Positions 24,701 through 34,550 of a stretch of DNA of 64,000 bases are shown here, one piece after another. The stretch covers positions 1 to 64,000 of the forward strand of contig JADIMI010000067.1 of the NCBI GenBank assembly GCA_017694845.1, given 5' to 3'. Under the pieces are notes generated by a model. The model saw nothing but the letters and a program-made list of their open reading frames with translations, ran no database searches and was not told where the DNA came from. Both the position numbers and the translations under genes were made by a program. Position 1 is the first letter of the stretch. Each line of letters begins with the position of its first letter. The stretch comes from Candidatus Cryptobacteroides intestinavium (GTDB lineage Bacteria > Bacteroidota > Bacteroidia > Bacteroidales > UBA932).

Positions 24701-27700
24701 ATGAAACAATTACTAATCTCTCTACTTTGCGTACTCGGCACAATCGCCGTCGCAATTCCTGCTTCCGCGCAGCAGAACGGGGGGGGTAAAATTACAGTTT
24801 CAGGCCAGGTCATAGATGGTGATGGCCTGCCGGTTGTCGGAGCCGTGGTAATGACAGCTTCGAACGAAGCGACCGTTACCGATGCGGATGGAAACTGGAA
24901 TCTGGCAGTAAAGGACCCCCAGGCAACCCTGCAGTTCTCCTGTCTCGGATACAAGAATCTCTCCGAGCCTATCAACGGAAGAAATGTCATCAACGTCACC
25001 TTGCAGACCGACAATGTGATGCTTGAAGAGACGGTCGTAGTCGGATACGGAGTCCAGAAGAAGGTCAACCTCACCGGTTCCGTAGCAGCTATCGATTTCT
25101 CCGATCTGGCAGAAAGCAGGCCGATTGTCAGCACTTCCGCAGCTCTTGCAGGTATGGCAGCCGGTATGAGCGTAATGCAGACTTCAGGCCAGCCTGGTTC
25201 CGATGCCGCCACAATCCGAATCCGAGGCAACGGATCCTTCACGACAAATGCCAACAATCCTCTCGTGCTTGTGGACGGCGTGGAATGGAGCATGGAAAAT
25301 GTCAATCCTAACGACATAGCGTCCATCTCCGTCCTCAAGGATGCCGCATCGGCAGCCATCTACGGAACAAGGGCGGCAAACGGTGTCATCCTCATAACGA
25401 CCAAGACAGGAGAGGAAGGCCGCCCGAGAATCAGCTACTCATACAAGGGCATTATCCAAATGCCTTACAACGAACTGCACTTCGTCTCGGATTACGCACG
25501 CCATATGGAACTCATCAATGAATCGTGCGACAATCTGGGGACTTCCAGAGTATTCTCCCAATCCAACATCGACCTGTGGCGTGAAAAGGCCGCCGATCCG
25601 TACGGACTGACGGAACAGGGAGTTCCGAACTTTGCGGCATATCCGAATACGGACTGGTTCGACGAGATCTTCGAGACAGGTTTCTCACAGGAACATAATC
25701 TGTCAGTATCAGGCGGTTCAAAGACAGTCCGGTATCTCATTTCCCTCGGCTACCTCGACAATGAAGGTGTAATGGGAAGGTTCGGCATCGATTCCGGAAC
25801 TCGCAAGGCCAATTTCAGGGCAAATGTCGAGGCGGATGTCACCAAATGGTTCACCATGGGAACCAGGATCTTCGGACAAAGGCAGGAATACGGCCTCGCA
25901 GGAGTATCCGGTGCATTCAACGCCCTCTACCAGACTACTCCGGGTGTTTATCCGGGAGAACCTAATATGTGGGGAATTCCCGCCCTCGCGGCAGAAGAGT
26001 CCACCAATGCCAACAATATCCTGCGAAACCTGTACGGTTCAGGCGGATACAACGTAAGGACCAGGCTCAACGGCACTGTCTACGCCCATATACGTCCATA
26101 CAAGGGACTCAGCATCGAGGCTTCGTTCAACTATGCTCCTGAATTCAGGGAACAGCATTCCTATGGCCGTCCTAACGGAATGTGGGACTATGTAAACAAT
26201 GTAAGATATTCTTCATCCGATCTCTCACAAGCTTCAGTAAACAATCAGACAAACAGGAACTACTATCTGACTTCTGAACTTCTTGCACGGTATAACGAGA
26301 CATTCGGAGACCACGAAGTAGGGGCTCTCGTCGGCTATACGACCACCCAGTATGAAGCGTGGGGATGGGGCATTTCCAGGAAAGGAGCTACTGACTGGAG
26401 TCTCAATGACCTGAGCACATACAGTGAATTCTCCTCATATTCAAGTTCCGCGAGATCAGGATGGGGACTCCGTTCATATTTCGGAAGGATAAACTATTCC
26501 TATAAGGACAGGTATCTGTTCGAAGCCAATATCCGTGCCGACGGTTCCTCCAAGTTCGGCAGCAACAACCGCTACGGTATCTTCCCTTCATTCTCCGCCG
26601 GATGGAAAATCCACGAGGAATCATTTATGGAAAGCACCCGAGGCTGGCTGTCAAACCTCAAGCTCCGCGCATCATGGGGTGAGGCGGGAACGAACATGGG
26701 CATAGGCAACTATGCATGGCAGGCCCTCTATAACACGGAAAACATCGTAATAGACGGGCAGGCGACTACAGGGCTCTACATCTCATCCCTCAGCAACGCC
26801 GACCTCAAATGGGAGACTACCGCCACCACCGATATCGGACTGGATATGGGATTCTTCGACAACAGACTGACGGCAGAAGCCGACTACTATCTCAAGAACA
26901 CCCGTGACATTCTCTATACTCCTACCATCTATATGACTATGGGATCAGTATCCGGAGTACCGCAGAATCTGGGCCGCGTCAGGAACCAGGGAGTCGAACT
27001 CACTATAAACTGGAAGGACCGTATAGGAAAGAGTTTCAACTACTATGTAGGTGTCAATTTCGCATACAACAAGAATAAGGTAACCCATTTCAAGGGCCCT
27101 CTCATCAAGCAGTGGAATGAAGACGGAACCTACACAAACAACTATGCGGATGCAACCGCAGGATTCGGCCAAGGTCGTCTGTGCGAAGGACATCCTCTCG
27201 GGGAACATTACCTTCTGAAACTGTATTCAGGAAACGGCAAAGGTTATCAGGGAGGTGCAGTCGATCCAAATGCAGGTCCTGTAGACGGGATGATACGTAC
27301 CCAACAGGATTTCGAGTGGGCTCAGGCAATGCTGGATTCCGGTTACACATTCAACGGAGTCACGACACTCAGTCAGGACCAACTCTGGTACGGCGACCTT
27401 CTCTATGCCGACACTGACGGAGACGGAGACTATGGAGACACGGATGACTCCGTATTCAACGGTCACACCGGCACTCCTTCATACAACCTCGGCATCAATC
27501 TCGGTTTCCAGTGGAAAGGATTCGACTTCAGCATGACGTGGTCAGGAGCATTCGATTTCTACATCATCTGGAATGCCCTCTATTACAATGGCACCCAGAC
27601 CACCAACGGCCACGGTATCAGCCAGAGGGTAGCCGATGACCATTATTTCTATGATGTGAACAATCCGTCCGATGCAAGGACAAACCTGACCGCAACGTAC

Positions 27701-27976
27701 CCGAGACTTACTTTCGGAGATGCTGTCAGCAACCGTGCCGCCTCCGAATTCTACGAATACAAGGGCGATTACATGAAGCTCAAGAATGCACAGTTGGGCT
27801 ATACCCTCCCTATGAACATCACAAAGAAATTCTACGTACAGCAACTCCGTTTCTTCGTATCGGGAGAAAACCTGCTGACAATCACAGGATATCCCGGACT
27901 TGACCCTGAAAAGGGCAACGCCATAGGCTACCCTCTTATGAGACAGGTGACATTCGGAGCACAGATAACATTCTAG
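24701..27976 (+). CDS. susC: SusC/RagA-type TonB-dependent outer-membrane transporter (PUL1)
   Basis: 1091 residues. A signal peptide (cut after ASAQ) is followed by a carboxypeptidase-D-like domain (about 30-110), the TonB-box/plug (ETVVVGYGVQKKVNLTGSV at about 110-128; ISVLKDAASAAIYGTRAANG later) and a C-terminal beta-barrel ending in QVTFGAQITF with the final aromatic residue. It imports oligosaccharides across the outer membrane together with SusD, which starts 7 bp after its stop. A run of eight G at 24779-24786, coding Gly-Gly-Gly just after the signal peptide, is a possible slippage site. Confidence 0.96.
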   Translation: MKQLLISLLCVLGTIAVAIPASAQQNGGGKITVSGQVIDGDGLPVVGAVVMTASNEATVTDADGNWNLAVKDPQATLQFSCLGYKNLSEPINGRNVINVTLQTDNVMLEETVVVGYGVQKKVNLTGSVAAIDFSDLAESRPIVSTSAALAGMAAGMSVMQTSGQPGSDAATIRIRGNGSFTTNANNPLVLVDGVEWSMENVNPNDIASISVLKDAASAAIYGTRAANGVILITTKTGEEGRPRISYSYKGIIQMPYNELHFVSDYARHMELINESCDNLGTSRVFSQSNIDLWREKAADPYGLTEQGVPNFAAYPNTDWFDEIFETGFSQEHNLSVSGGSKTVRYLISLGYLDNEGVMGRFGIDSGTRKANFRANVEADVTKWFTMGTRIFGQRQEYGLAGVSGAFNALYQTTPGVYPGEPNMWGIPALAAEESTNANNILRNLYGSGGYNVRTRLNGTVYAHIRPYKGLSIEASFNYAPEFREQHSYGRPNGMWDYVNNVRYSSSDLSQASVNNQTNRNYYLTSELLARYNETFGDHEVGALVGYTTTQYEAWGWGISRKGATDWSLNDLSTYSEFSSYSSSARSGWGLRSYFGRINYSYKDRYLFEANIRADGSSKFGSNNRYGIFPSFSAGWKIHEESFMESTRGWLSNLKLRASWGEAGTNMGIGNYAWQALYNTENIVIDGQATTGLYISSLSNADLKWETTATTDIGLDMGFFDNRLTAEADYYLKNTRDILYTPTIYMTMGSVSGVPQNLGRVRNQGVELTINWKDRIGKSFNYYVGVNFAYNKNKVTHFKGPLIKQWNEDGTYTNNYADATAGFGQGRLCEGHPLGEHYLLKLYSGNGKGYQGGAVDPNAGPVDGMIRTQQDFEWAQAMLDSGYTFNGVTTLSQDQLWYGDLLYADTDGDGDYGDTDDSVFNGHTGTPSYNLGINLGFQWKGFDFSMTWSGAFDFYIIWNALYYNGTQTTNGHGISQRVADDHYFYDVNNPSDARTNLTATYPRLTFGDAVSNRAASEFYEYKGDYMKLKNAQLGYTLPMNITKKFYVQQLRFFVSGENLLTITGYPGLDPEKGNAIGYPLMRQVTFGAQITF

Positions 27977-27983
27977 ACGAAAT

Positions 27984-29915
27984 ATGAAAAGGATATTTGA
28001 CATAATCATTTCAGGAGCCGTACTCCTGTCAGCGGTTTCATGTGCCGACATGCTGAATACAGCCCCTTCCGACCAGATCTCCAGCGGGAACATGTGGTCA
28101 AGCCCTGAACTTGCCGCAAAGGGGATGAACGGTCTTTACGAGACATTCTTCAACAGGAAACAGAACAAAGGTACACAGGTCCGCTCCGAGAATCTGGACG
28201 GACTGAACAAGTACGGCATAGAAGGCCTCGGTTTCTGCACCGACTATTATGCCAACAACTACCCTATATATCTCCTCTACAATGAGACCAAAAGGGCAAA
28301 TGACTGGCAGATCAACCACGAATGGCAGTTCGTGTACACGATTATCCATGCTGCAAACGATGCGATTGCAAACCTTGGGAAGGCCGGACTCGACGAGGCC
28401 ACATACCAGAGATACATCTGCGAGGCGAAATTCCTGAGAGCCTGGGCATACTACAGGGCCAACATGTTCTGGCAGGGCGTACCTATCTATCTTGAACCTG
28501 TCAGCAATGAACAGTGTACAAGAGTACAGTCATCGGCAGAAGAGGTATGGAATGTGGTAATCACCGACTTGAACGACTGCATCAACAACCAGTATATGCC
28601 GGACAATACCCTTACGGAGAACTACGGACGTCCGTCAAAGGGCGCAGCATACGCCCTCAGGGGGATGGCATACATGTGGATGGCCAGGGGAAGCCAAGGA
28701 TATACGGCAAGATGGTCTGACATCGACGATCCCGGTATCATCGACCCGTCTGTAGGAGTGGAGCCACTGCATCCTGAATATTTCGACAACGCTATAGCAG
28801 ATTTCTCAAAGGTCTCAGAATGTGGATACGACCTGTGGGATGACGGCACCGCTGACAGTTACATCAATTTCTTTACAACAGCCAACGAAAAGGACAACGA
28901 GATGATTTTCTCCATCCAGTATGACGAGGCAGCCGGATTCGCAGACAACATCCAGCAGGCCGTGGGAAGTCGTGACACTTACGGAGGATGGAGTGAGGTC
29001 AAGCCGTCCGCTGACTTCGTGGACTACTACCAGAACAGCGACGGAACTCCTTTCAGTTGGTCCGAGTGGGCTGAAGAACAAGGGATAGAAGGATGGGACG
29101 GTCTGACGGACAAGCAAAGGGCCGTATTCTTCTGCCGCGACGGGCTCAACTCCAATTCCGCCCTCGCATCCCAGAGGACTCAGGCAATCGGCGTGTGCGG
29201 ACAGGATATCTTCGACAAATACTATCTCGATGAAGGAAACGAAGACAGGATAAGAACCGCCTATGACAACAGGGATCCTCGCCTGAAACAGACGATTGTT
29301 ACGCCGTATGAACCGATGGACTGCTACACTCCGAACTACAACAACGACGAGAATATGATCGGCAAGGAACTCCGCTGGCCTCTCTACCAGCAGGGCACGA
29401 ATTACGGGGACTTCTGGCTGGACAAGCGTACCTCCGCATATTACAACTACAGGAAATATGTCAGGTTCCTCAAGGGCGAACTCATCGACCGCCAGAGATG
29501 CCACACCGACTTCCCGCTTATCCGCTATACCGATGTGCAACTTCAGTGGGCTGAAGCCCTGATCGAGCGAGACCAGTTCCAGGAAGCCGCCAACAAGATC
29601 AATGATGTGCGCCGCCGGGCAGGAATGCCGGATATCCAGGCAGGCAGCAAGGAGCAGATGAGAGAGGCTGTCAGGTACGAAAAGAGGGTAGAATTCCCTG
29701 TCGAGGCGGTAAACTTCTTCGATGAGAACCGCTGGGGGACATACAGGCAGACCAAGTTCCAGAATCAGGATATCCACGGAGGACAGAACTGGTGGGGAGA
29801 CAATACCGTCGAATATGCCTGGTATTGGCAGGACAACCTCTGGCCATGGTCAATTCCGATGGCGGAACACCAGAGAAATCCCGCACTGAGGACAAGTCCT
29901 GGTTGGATCTACTAA
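27984..29915 (+). CDS. susD: SusD/RagB-type glycan-binding lipoprotein (PUL1)
   Basis: 643 residues with lipoprotein signal (LLSAVSC, Cys20). SusD features are the N-terminal TAPSDQIS, FLRAWAYYRANMFWQGVPI (TPR-like helices) and the C-terminal LIRYTDVQLQWAEALIE, INDVRRRAGMPD and VRYEKRVEFPVE; the last lines end in NPALRTSPGWIY. It sits on the cell surface as the lid of the SusC barrel. It is larger than the common 500-550 residues, so it has extra loops that may shape the glycan site. Confidence 0.95.
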   Translation: MKRIFDIIISGAVLLSAVSCADMLNTAPSDQISSGNMWSSPELAAKGMNGLYETFFNRKQNKGTQVRSENLDGLNKYGIEGLGFCTDYYANNYPIYLLYNETKRANDWQINHEWQFVYTIIHAANDAIANLGKAGLDEATYQRYICEAKFLRAWAYYRANMFWQGVPIYLEPVSNEQCTRVQSSAEEVWNVVITDLNDCINNQYMPDNTLTENYGRPSKGAAYALRGMAYMWMARGSQGYTARWSDIDDPGIIDPSVGVEPLHPEYFDNAIADFSKVSECGYDLWDDGTADSYINFFTTANEKDNEMIFSIQYDEAAGFADNIQQAVGSRDTYGGWSEVKPSADFVDYYQNSDGTPFSWSEWAEEQGIEGWDGLTDKQRAVFFCRDGLNSNSALASQRTQAIGVCGQDIFDKYYLDEGNEDRIRTAYDNRDPRLKQTIVTPYEPMDCYTPNYNNDENMIGKELRWPLYQQGTNYGDFWLDKRTSAYYNYRKYVRFLKGELIDRQRCHTDFPLIRYTDVQLQWAEALIERDQFQEAANKINDVRRRAGMPDIQAGSKEQMREAVRYEKRVEFPVEAVNFFDENRWGTYRQTKFQNQDIHGGQNWWGDNTVEYAWYWQDNLWPWSIPMAEHQRNPALRTSPGWIY

Positions 29916-29952
29916 TGACATACACATACAATAACATTTAAAACTTCAAGTA

Positions 29953-30432
29953 ATGAAAAGATTTCTATTATTCACTGCTTCTCTCTGTCTGATGGCGGTA
30001 TCATGCAACAAGCCTGAAGGAGGAGATGACAATGGAGGTTCCGACGGCGTAATGCCTGAAGTAACGATTGCCGTCACGGACAATGCAGACAACCAGGCGA
30101 CAGTTACGGCACAACTCACTGCCGGTCAGTTCTACGGAGCGAAGATTATCACCGGAGTACGTATTTCAGATATCACGATCGACTACTCAAAGGAAATCGC
30201 GCTTATCCAGTACGTGGAGGCAAACGGGAAGGACATATCCGAACTGCCGTACACGGAACAGCTCACTGACCTCATCTACCATCAGGAGTATATGTGCGCC
30301 GTCATAGTTTATGATGAAACCGGCCGTGCCTGTGACTCCGCATTCGACACCTTCATCGCTGAAGGGGAACCTGACGGCATAGCGAACGACAGTTCTGCGG
30401 GTAACCTCGAAGACAACAATCCGATGTTGTAA
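29953..30432 (+). CDS. Small surface lipoprotein of PUL1, function unknown
   Basis: 159 residues. Signal and lipobox (CLMAVSC, Cys18), an acidic Gly/Asp-rich linker, then about 110 residues with alternating beta-strand pattern that look like one FN3-like domain (VTIAVTDNADNQATVTAQL... CAVIVYDETGRACDS). I do not recognise a named family. Its place right after SusD and before the fimbrillin-like protein is where SusE/SusF-type surface glycan-binding proteins usually stand, so glycan binding is a guess. Confidence 0.75.
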   Translation: MKRFLLFTASLCLMAVSCNKPEGGDDNGGSDGVMPEVTIAVTDNADNQATVTAQLTAGQFYGAKIITGVRISDITIDYSKEIALIQYVEANGKDISELPYTEQLTDLIYHQEYMCAVIVYDETGRACDSAFDTFIAEGEPDGIANDSSAGNLEDNNPML

Positions 30433-30455
30433 TAACCGTTTAAAATCAAGAAGAG

Positions 30456-32504
30456 ATGAAAAAATCGTTTATAATAGTCAGTACGGTACTGGTTTCACTG
30501 ACTGCCTGCAGCGTCGAAGAAACATCGCTCAACAGACAGGAAGCCGAAGGGATTACCGTTAATTTTCTCGGACACGCATACACCGATACGAAAATTTCAA
30601 TAGGAGACCAGGGTTCCGACAGCAAATGGCCGGTACTCTGGTCCGAAGGAGACCGCATCGGAATAATATCGAGGGTGGAAACCACATTCATGAACGCTCC
30701 TGCAGACATCAACTCTGCCGATGCAGGTAGCAATACTGCAACCTTCATTCTCACTGACCCGGTCGAGGGTGTTCCTTCCCAGGATGTAGTCATATACTAT
30801 CCGTACAGCACCTACACCAACTATTCCGAAGGATGCATCAACTCCTTCGTAACCATGGAACAGAAACAGGCAAGACCGGGTGACTCATCTCATCTGGGGA
30901 AATATACTACCGCTTACGATGCGGTCACCATCAATGCCGATGGACTTGTAGAAGGACAGACTCCAAGCGCGGAATTCTCTCTCACCCATCCGGTAGCATA
31001 CGTCAGATTTGCTGTTTCCAGTTCCGAATTCTCCGGTTACAGCCTTGAAGGAGTATCCCTCTACTGTAAAGACGCGGCAATCGCCGGAGACATGGCAGTC
31101 AGTCTTGAAGACGGCAGCATAACGACCGAAACGCCACGGCCGTATGCAATCGTCACTATTGAAGAACCTGCCGCATTGTCTTCCACCCAGGAAGTATGGA
31201 TGGTCACCCTTCCGGCAGATCTCACAGGCAAGGATGTTTATGCGTCAGTAAGCATGACTGACGGGAAGGAGCATGTCACCATCCCGCGCAAACTCAACCT
31301 CGGGGAACTGAAGGCCAATGCAGTCAACACCATCACTCTTGACAACATCAGCGAGTCTGATGCAACCGCATATCCGTGGTACGAGACCCATGAGTCCCGC
31401 TACCTGGCAGGAGGTTGGGCATACGGACCTCAGAACACCTTCCTCGCCACTGTAGACGATGAGGAAATCACGTTCGATGTAAAGGCAAGGGGATATTTCA
31501 ACGGCTGCCGCGAGCCTAAGTTCGCACGTATCAGCTTTACGAACAATCTCTCGCCTCAGCACAGCTGTCTGACAGTCAACGGCATGTCCACACCTAATGA
31601 CGGCACGGACTACAGGAAGCAGAACTACATCGAAATCGGAAGCGACTATACACTCGACATCATAGTCAACAGTCCGTCCAATTCATCGTACTTAGGATGG
31701 TTCGGAAAGGTTGTCATCTGCGATGAGAACAAGAAAGACCTCTGGGCATACAGCATATGGTACTGTCCTGGCGGAATAACAGAACAGCAATATCAGAACG
31801 GTGTCGTAATGGACAGAAATCTCGGTAACGGCTATGCTCCTGACAACACCACATGGCACAGTGTAGGAGCCTACTACCAGTGGGGACGTCCGTTCGCATT
31901 CTCATGGGGAGCCAACGGTCTCAGTACATTCGAGGGCATAGAATCCGCATCGGTGACCGACCTGAGCATCAGCTGCGAAAAGCCGGGAATATTCTTCAAG
32001 ACCGACGGAGCCACCAACCATGGAGGAGACTGGTACCTCGGCGACCACACAGGACTTCGCACAGACCGCAAGGATGACCTCTGGGGCAATGCCAACAGCG
32101 AAGCCCTGAACGGGTCTGCGGAGAAAGGCACCAAATCCATCTTCGACCCTTGTCCTGAAGGCTGGATGGTGGCATCCCCTGCCGTTATAAGAGAAGTAGC
32201 AAACGGAAAGGATGCCGACTTCACGACGCTCGGAAATGTCAAGTATGTGACATACAACATCGGTGGAGGCGTTATATCCTACTATCCGTTCAGCGGTCTG
32301 AAATGGGCTTCATCCGGCGGTAATCCGGGCAACAACACAAACGACATCGTAGCCGTATGGTCCAACTCTTCATGGGGCAACTACACCAGCACGGATCACA
32401 ATGTCTACTGCATGTTCTACCGTGATGCAAACGGCTGGTCAGACCAGGGAGGCCGTGCCGCAGGATACAACGTACGCTGTATGAAGGACGATGACAACAG
32501 ATAA
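30456..32504 (+). CDS. Fimbrillin-family/SusE-position surface lipoprotein
   Basis: 682 residues with lipoprotein signal (VSLTACS, Cys18). The N-terminal half resembles the Bacteroidetes fimbrillin-like (Mfa/FimA-type) fold: WPVLWSEGDRIGII, a long beta-rich stretch and YYPYSTYT. The C-terminal half (about 440-680) resembles the module seen in other Bacteroides surface lipoproteins: VVMDRNLG, YYQWGRPFAF, DPCPEGWMV, YNVRCMKDD at the very end. Such proteins often occupy the position of a surface glycan-binding protein in PULs; a fibre role is also possible. A hairpin follows the gene. Confidence 0.75.
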   Translation: MKKSFIIVSTVLVSLTACSVEETSLNRQEAEGITVNFLGHAYTDTKISIGDQGSDSKWPVLWSEGDRIGIISRVETTFMNAPADINSADAGSNTATFILTDPVEGVPSQDVVIYYPYSTYTNYSEGCINSFVTMEQKQARPGDSSHLGKYTTAYDAVTINADGLVEGQTPSAEFSLTHPVAYVRFAVSSSEFSGYSLEGVSLYCKDAAIAGDMAVSLEDGSITTETPRPYAIVTIEEPAALSSTQEVWMVTLPADLTGKDVYASVSMTDGKEHVTIPRKLNLGELKANAVNTITLDNISESDATAYPWYETHESRYLAGGWAYGPQNTFLATVDDEEITFDVKARGYFNGCREPKFARISFTNNLSPQHSCLTVNGMSTPNDGTDYRKQNYIEIGSDYTLDIIVNSPSNSSYLGWFGKVVICDENKKDLWAYSIWYCPGGITEQQYQNGVVMDRNLGNGYAPDNTTWHSVGAYYQWGRPFAFSWGANGLSTFEGIESASVTDLSISCEKPGIFFKTDGATNHGGDWYLGDHTGLRTDRKDDLWGNANSEALNGSAEKGTKSIFDPCPEGWMVASPAVIREVANGKDADFTTLGNVKYVTYNIGGGVISYYPFSGLKWASSGGNPGNNTNDIVAVWSNSSWGNYTSTDHNVYCMFYRDANGWSDQGGRAAGYNVRCMKDDDNR

Positions 32505-32544
32505 CAGTAGTGTACAATCCCGCACCTGATTAATTGGTAAATTT

Positions 32545-32573
32545 CAGGGATGTCCGGACTTCGGGCATCCCTG
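32545..32573 (+). terminator. Strong intercistronic hairpin in PUL1
   Basis: CAGGGATGTCCG and CGGGCATCCCTG form a 12-bp stem (one G:T pair) with a 5-nt loop. There is no T-run after it. It may cut or stabilise the mRNA between the surface proteins and the lyases rather than stop transcription. Confidence 0.55.
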
Positions 32574-32597
32574 ATTGAATCTGAAAACCGTATCATT

Positions 32598-34502
32598 ATG
32601 CATAGCAACCTACTGAAATACATATTTTTCGCGATATGCATACCGGCACTTTTCATCGCTTGCGACAAAAGGCCGACATTCACGCCCGGACAAGGAGGCT
32701 CCGGAGGAGGCGGAGGTAATTCCGGAGGAGCGGACTATTCCGGTCTCACTACGGAAAACCACCCGAGAATCATAATGACAGATGCCGATGTTGCTGTCAT
32801 CAAGGAGAAACTTGCCGCCGGGACAGACGCCAACCTCGCAGCCTTGCACAACGGCGTGATCAGATATGCAGACAGGGCATTGACGATGAAGGATCTCACG
32901 CATACACTTACGGGACACCGGCTGCTTTCCGTCTGCACGGAGGCTTCAAACCGGATCATCGCATGCGCATATGCATACAGGCTGACCGGAGACACCGGAT
33001 ACAGGGACCAGGCGATACATGATCTGGAAACAGTGACTGATCCCGCCTTGTTCCCGGACTGGAACGCAGGAAGACATTTCCTGGATGTCGGAGAGATGAC
33101 CCATGGAGTCGGTATCGGCTATGACTGGCTGTACAATGACCTGAGCCAGGATCTCAGGAAACAGATAGAAGAAGCGATAATCAGCTATGCATTCACCCCG
33201 GCCCTCAAGATGAGCACAGATAGCAACAGCAGCAGTTTCTACGGCCAGGCCACGAACTGGAATCAGGTCTGCAACGGAGGCCTTGTATGCTGCGCCCTCG
33301 CCATATACGAGACTCATCCGGAAGAGGCGCAGGAAATCATCGACAGGGCCGTAGAGACTAACAGAAGGGCCATGGAAGGGATGTACAGCCCTGATGGCAA
33401 CTATCCCGAAGGCTACGGATACTGGGGATACGGCACCGCATTCGAATGCGTAATGCTCTCTGCGTTCGAGACATGCCTTGGCACTGACTTCAATCTTTCC
33501 GGGACCTCGGGATTCGACCGGACGGGAAGATGGATAATGTTTATGGAAGGTATGAACGATGAACAGTTCAACTACTCCGACTGCGCTCCTGGACAGGGAG
33601 TGAATCCTCCTCTATGGTATCTTGCGTACAGATTTTCCGACCAGTCGATATTGTACAATGAACTGAACAAGGTGAAAGACGGACTGTATAATTCGGCTGA
33701 TCCGAAATATATGCCTATGGCAATCACGTATGCAAGCAAGTTCGACCTCAACGCCATCCCCGCGCCGGAAGACAAGATATGGAGCGGAGCAGGCATCAAT
33801 CCTGTCGTACTCGTCCACGGAGACTGGACCTTTTCCGACACCGACAAAATGCTTGGCATCAAGGCAGGACGGGCAGACTACAGTCACGGACACATGGATG
33901 TAGGGTCATTCGTATATGATGCCTACGGAGAACGGGTATCCGCCGACCTGGGACTTCAGAGCTACGGCTCGACCGAGAACCTTGAAATCACTAGATGGGA
34001 GATCTTCCGGTATAACAATTACAACCACAGCACAATTACCATCAATGACGCCCTGCACAAGGAAAAGGGAAGAGCGACATTCACCCGGATAATCGATACG
34101 CCTTCATCAAAAGGAGGAGAAATAGACATGTCCGACATCCTGTCGGAAGAATGCGACGATGCATCAAGGACGGTCACCATCGAAAATGACACCGATCTCG
34201 TCGTAGTCGATGAGATCACTGCCCTGTACAACAAGTCCGCAGACATCAGATGGACAATGGTAACCAAATGCGTGCCTTCGCTCGATCCGGAGAATGACAG
34301 GATACTTCTTCAGGGCAGGGGCAGGAACCTGTATCTCACCGTGGAGACAGCCAACGGCACTCCTGTGGAACTCGTTATCTGGCCGATGAACCTGAAGCCT
34401 TGGGATCAGGCGAACCCGGGATATTATGAGACCGGATTCTCCGCGCTGCTGGCTCCTACAAAATCCGAGACATTCACAGTCAGGATATCACCTGAAAATT
34501 AA
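32598..34502 (+). CDS. Heparinase II/III-like polysaccharide lyase, lipoprotein (1)
   Basis: 634 residues starting MHSNLLKYIFFAICIPALF, with lipobox Cys19 and a Gly/Ser-rich linker. An (alpha/alpha) toroid (about 60-380) is followed by the beta-sandwich heparinase II/III domain (about 400-620). Likely catalytic residues are N220 (NWNQVCNGG), Y273/Y275 (EGYGYWGYG) and H430/H432 (YSHGHMDVGSF). Lyases of families PL12, PL15, PL17 and PL21 share this plan, cutting uronic-acid-containing glycans; which family this is cannot be told by eye. An in-frame ATG at 32550 lies in the hairpin and is rejected. It works upstream of the GH88. Confidence 0.85.
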   Translation: MHSNLLKYIFFAICIPALFIACDKRPTFTPGQGGSGGGGGNSGGADYSGLTTENHPRIIMTDADVAVIKEKLAAGTDANLAALHNGVIRYADRALTMKDLTHTLTGHRLLSVCTEASNRIIACAYAYRLTGDTGYRDQAIHDLETVTDPALFPDWNAGRHFLDVGEMTHGVGIGYDWLYNDLSQDLRKQIEEAIISYAFTPALKMSTDSNSSSFYGQATNWNQVCNGGLVCCALAIYETHPEEAQEIIDRAVETNRRAMEGMYSPDGNYPEGYGYWGYGTAFECVMLSAFETCLGTDFNLSGTSGFDRTGRWIMFMEGMNDEQFNYSDCAPGQGVNPPLWYLAYRFSDQSILYNELNKVKDGLYNSADPKYMPMAITYASKFDLNAIPAPEDKIWSGAGINPVVLVHGDWTFSDTDKMLGIKAGRADYSHGHMDVGSFVYDAYGERVSADLGLQSYGSTENLEITRWEIFRYNNYNHSTITINDALHKEKGRATFTRIIDTPSSKGGEIDMSDILSEECDDASRTVTIENDTDLVVVDEITALYNKSADIRWTMVTKCVPSLDPENDRILLQGRGRNLYLTVETANGTPVELVIWPMNLKPWDQANPGYYETGFSALLAPTKSETFTVRISPEN

Positions 34503-34550
34503 TACATTTGTTTTAATACTGATAACAGTAAACAGTAAACAGCAAGATCA

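Noticed and set aside
29953..30432. Calling the 159-residue lipoprotein SusE
   Set aside because: No SusE domain signature is visible; only position and a beta-rich pattern support it, so it is left as unknown.
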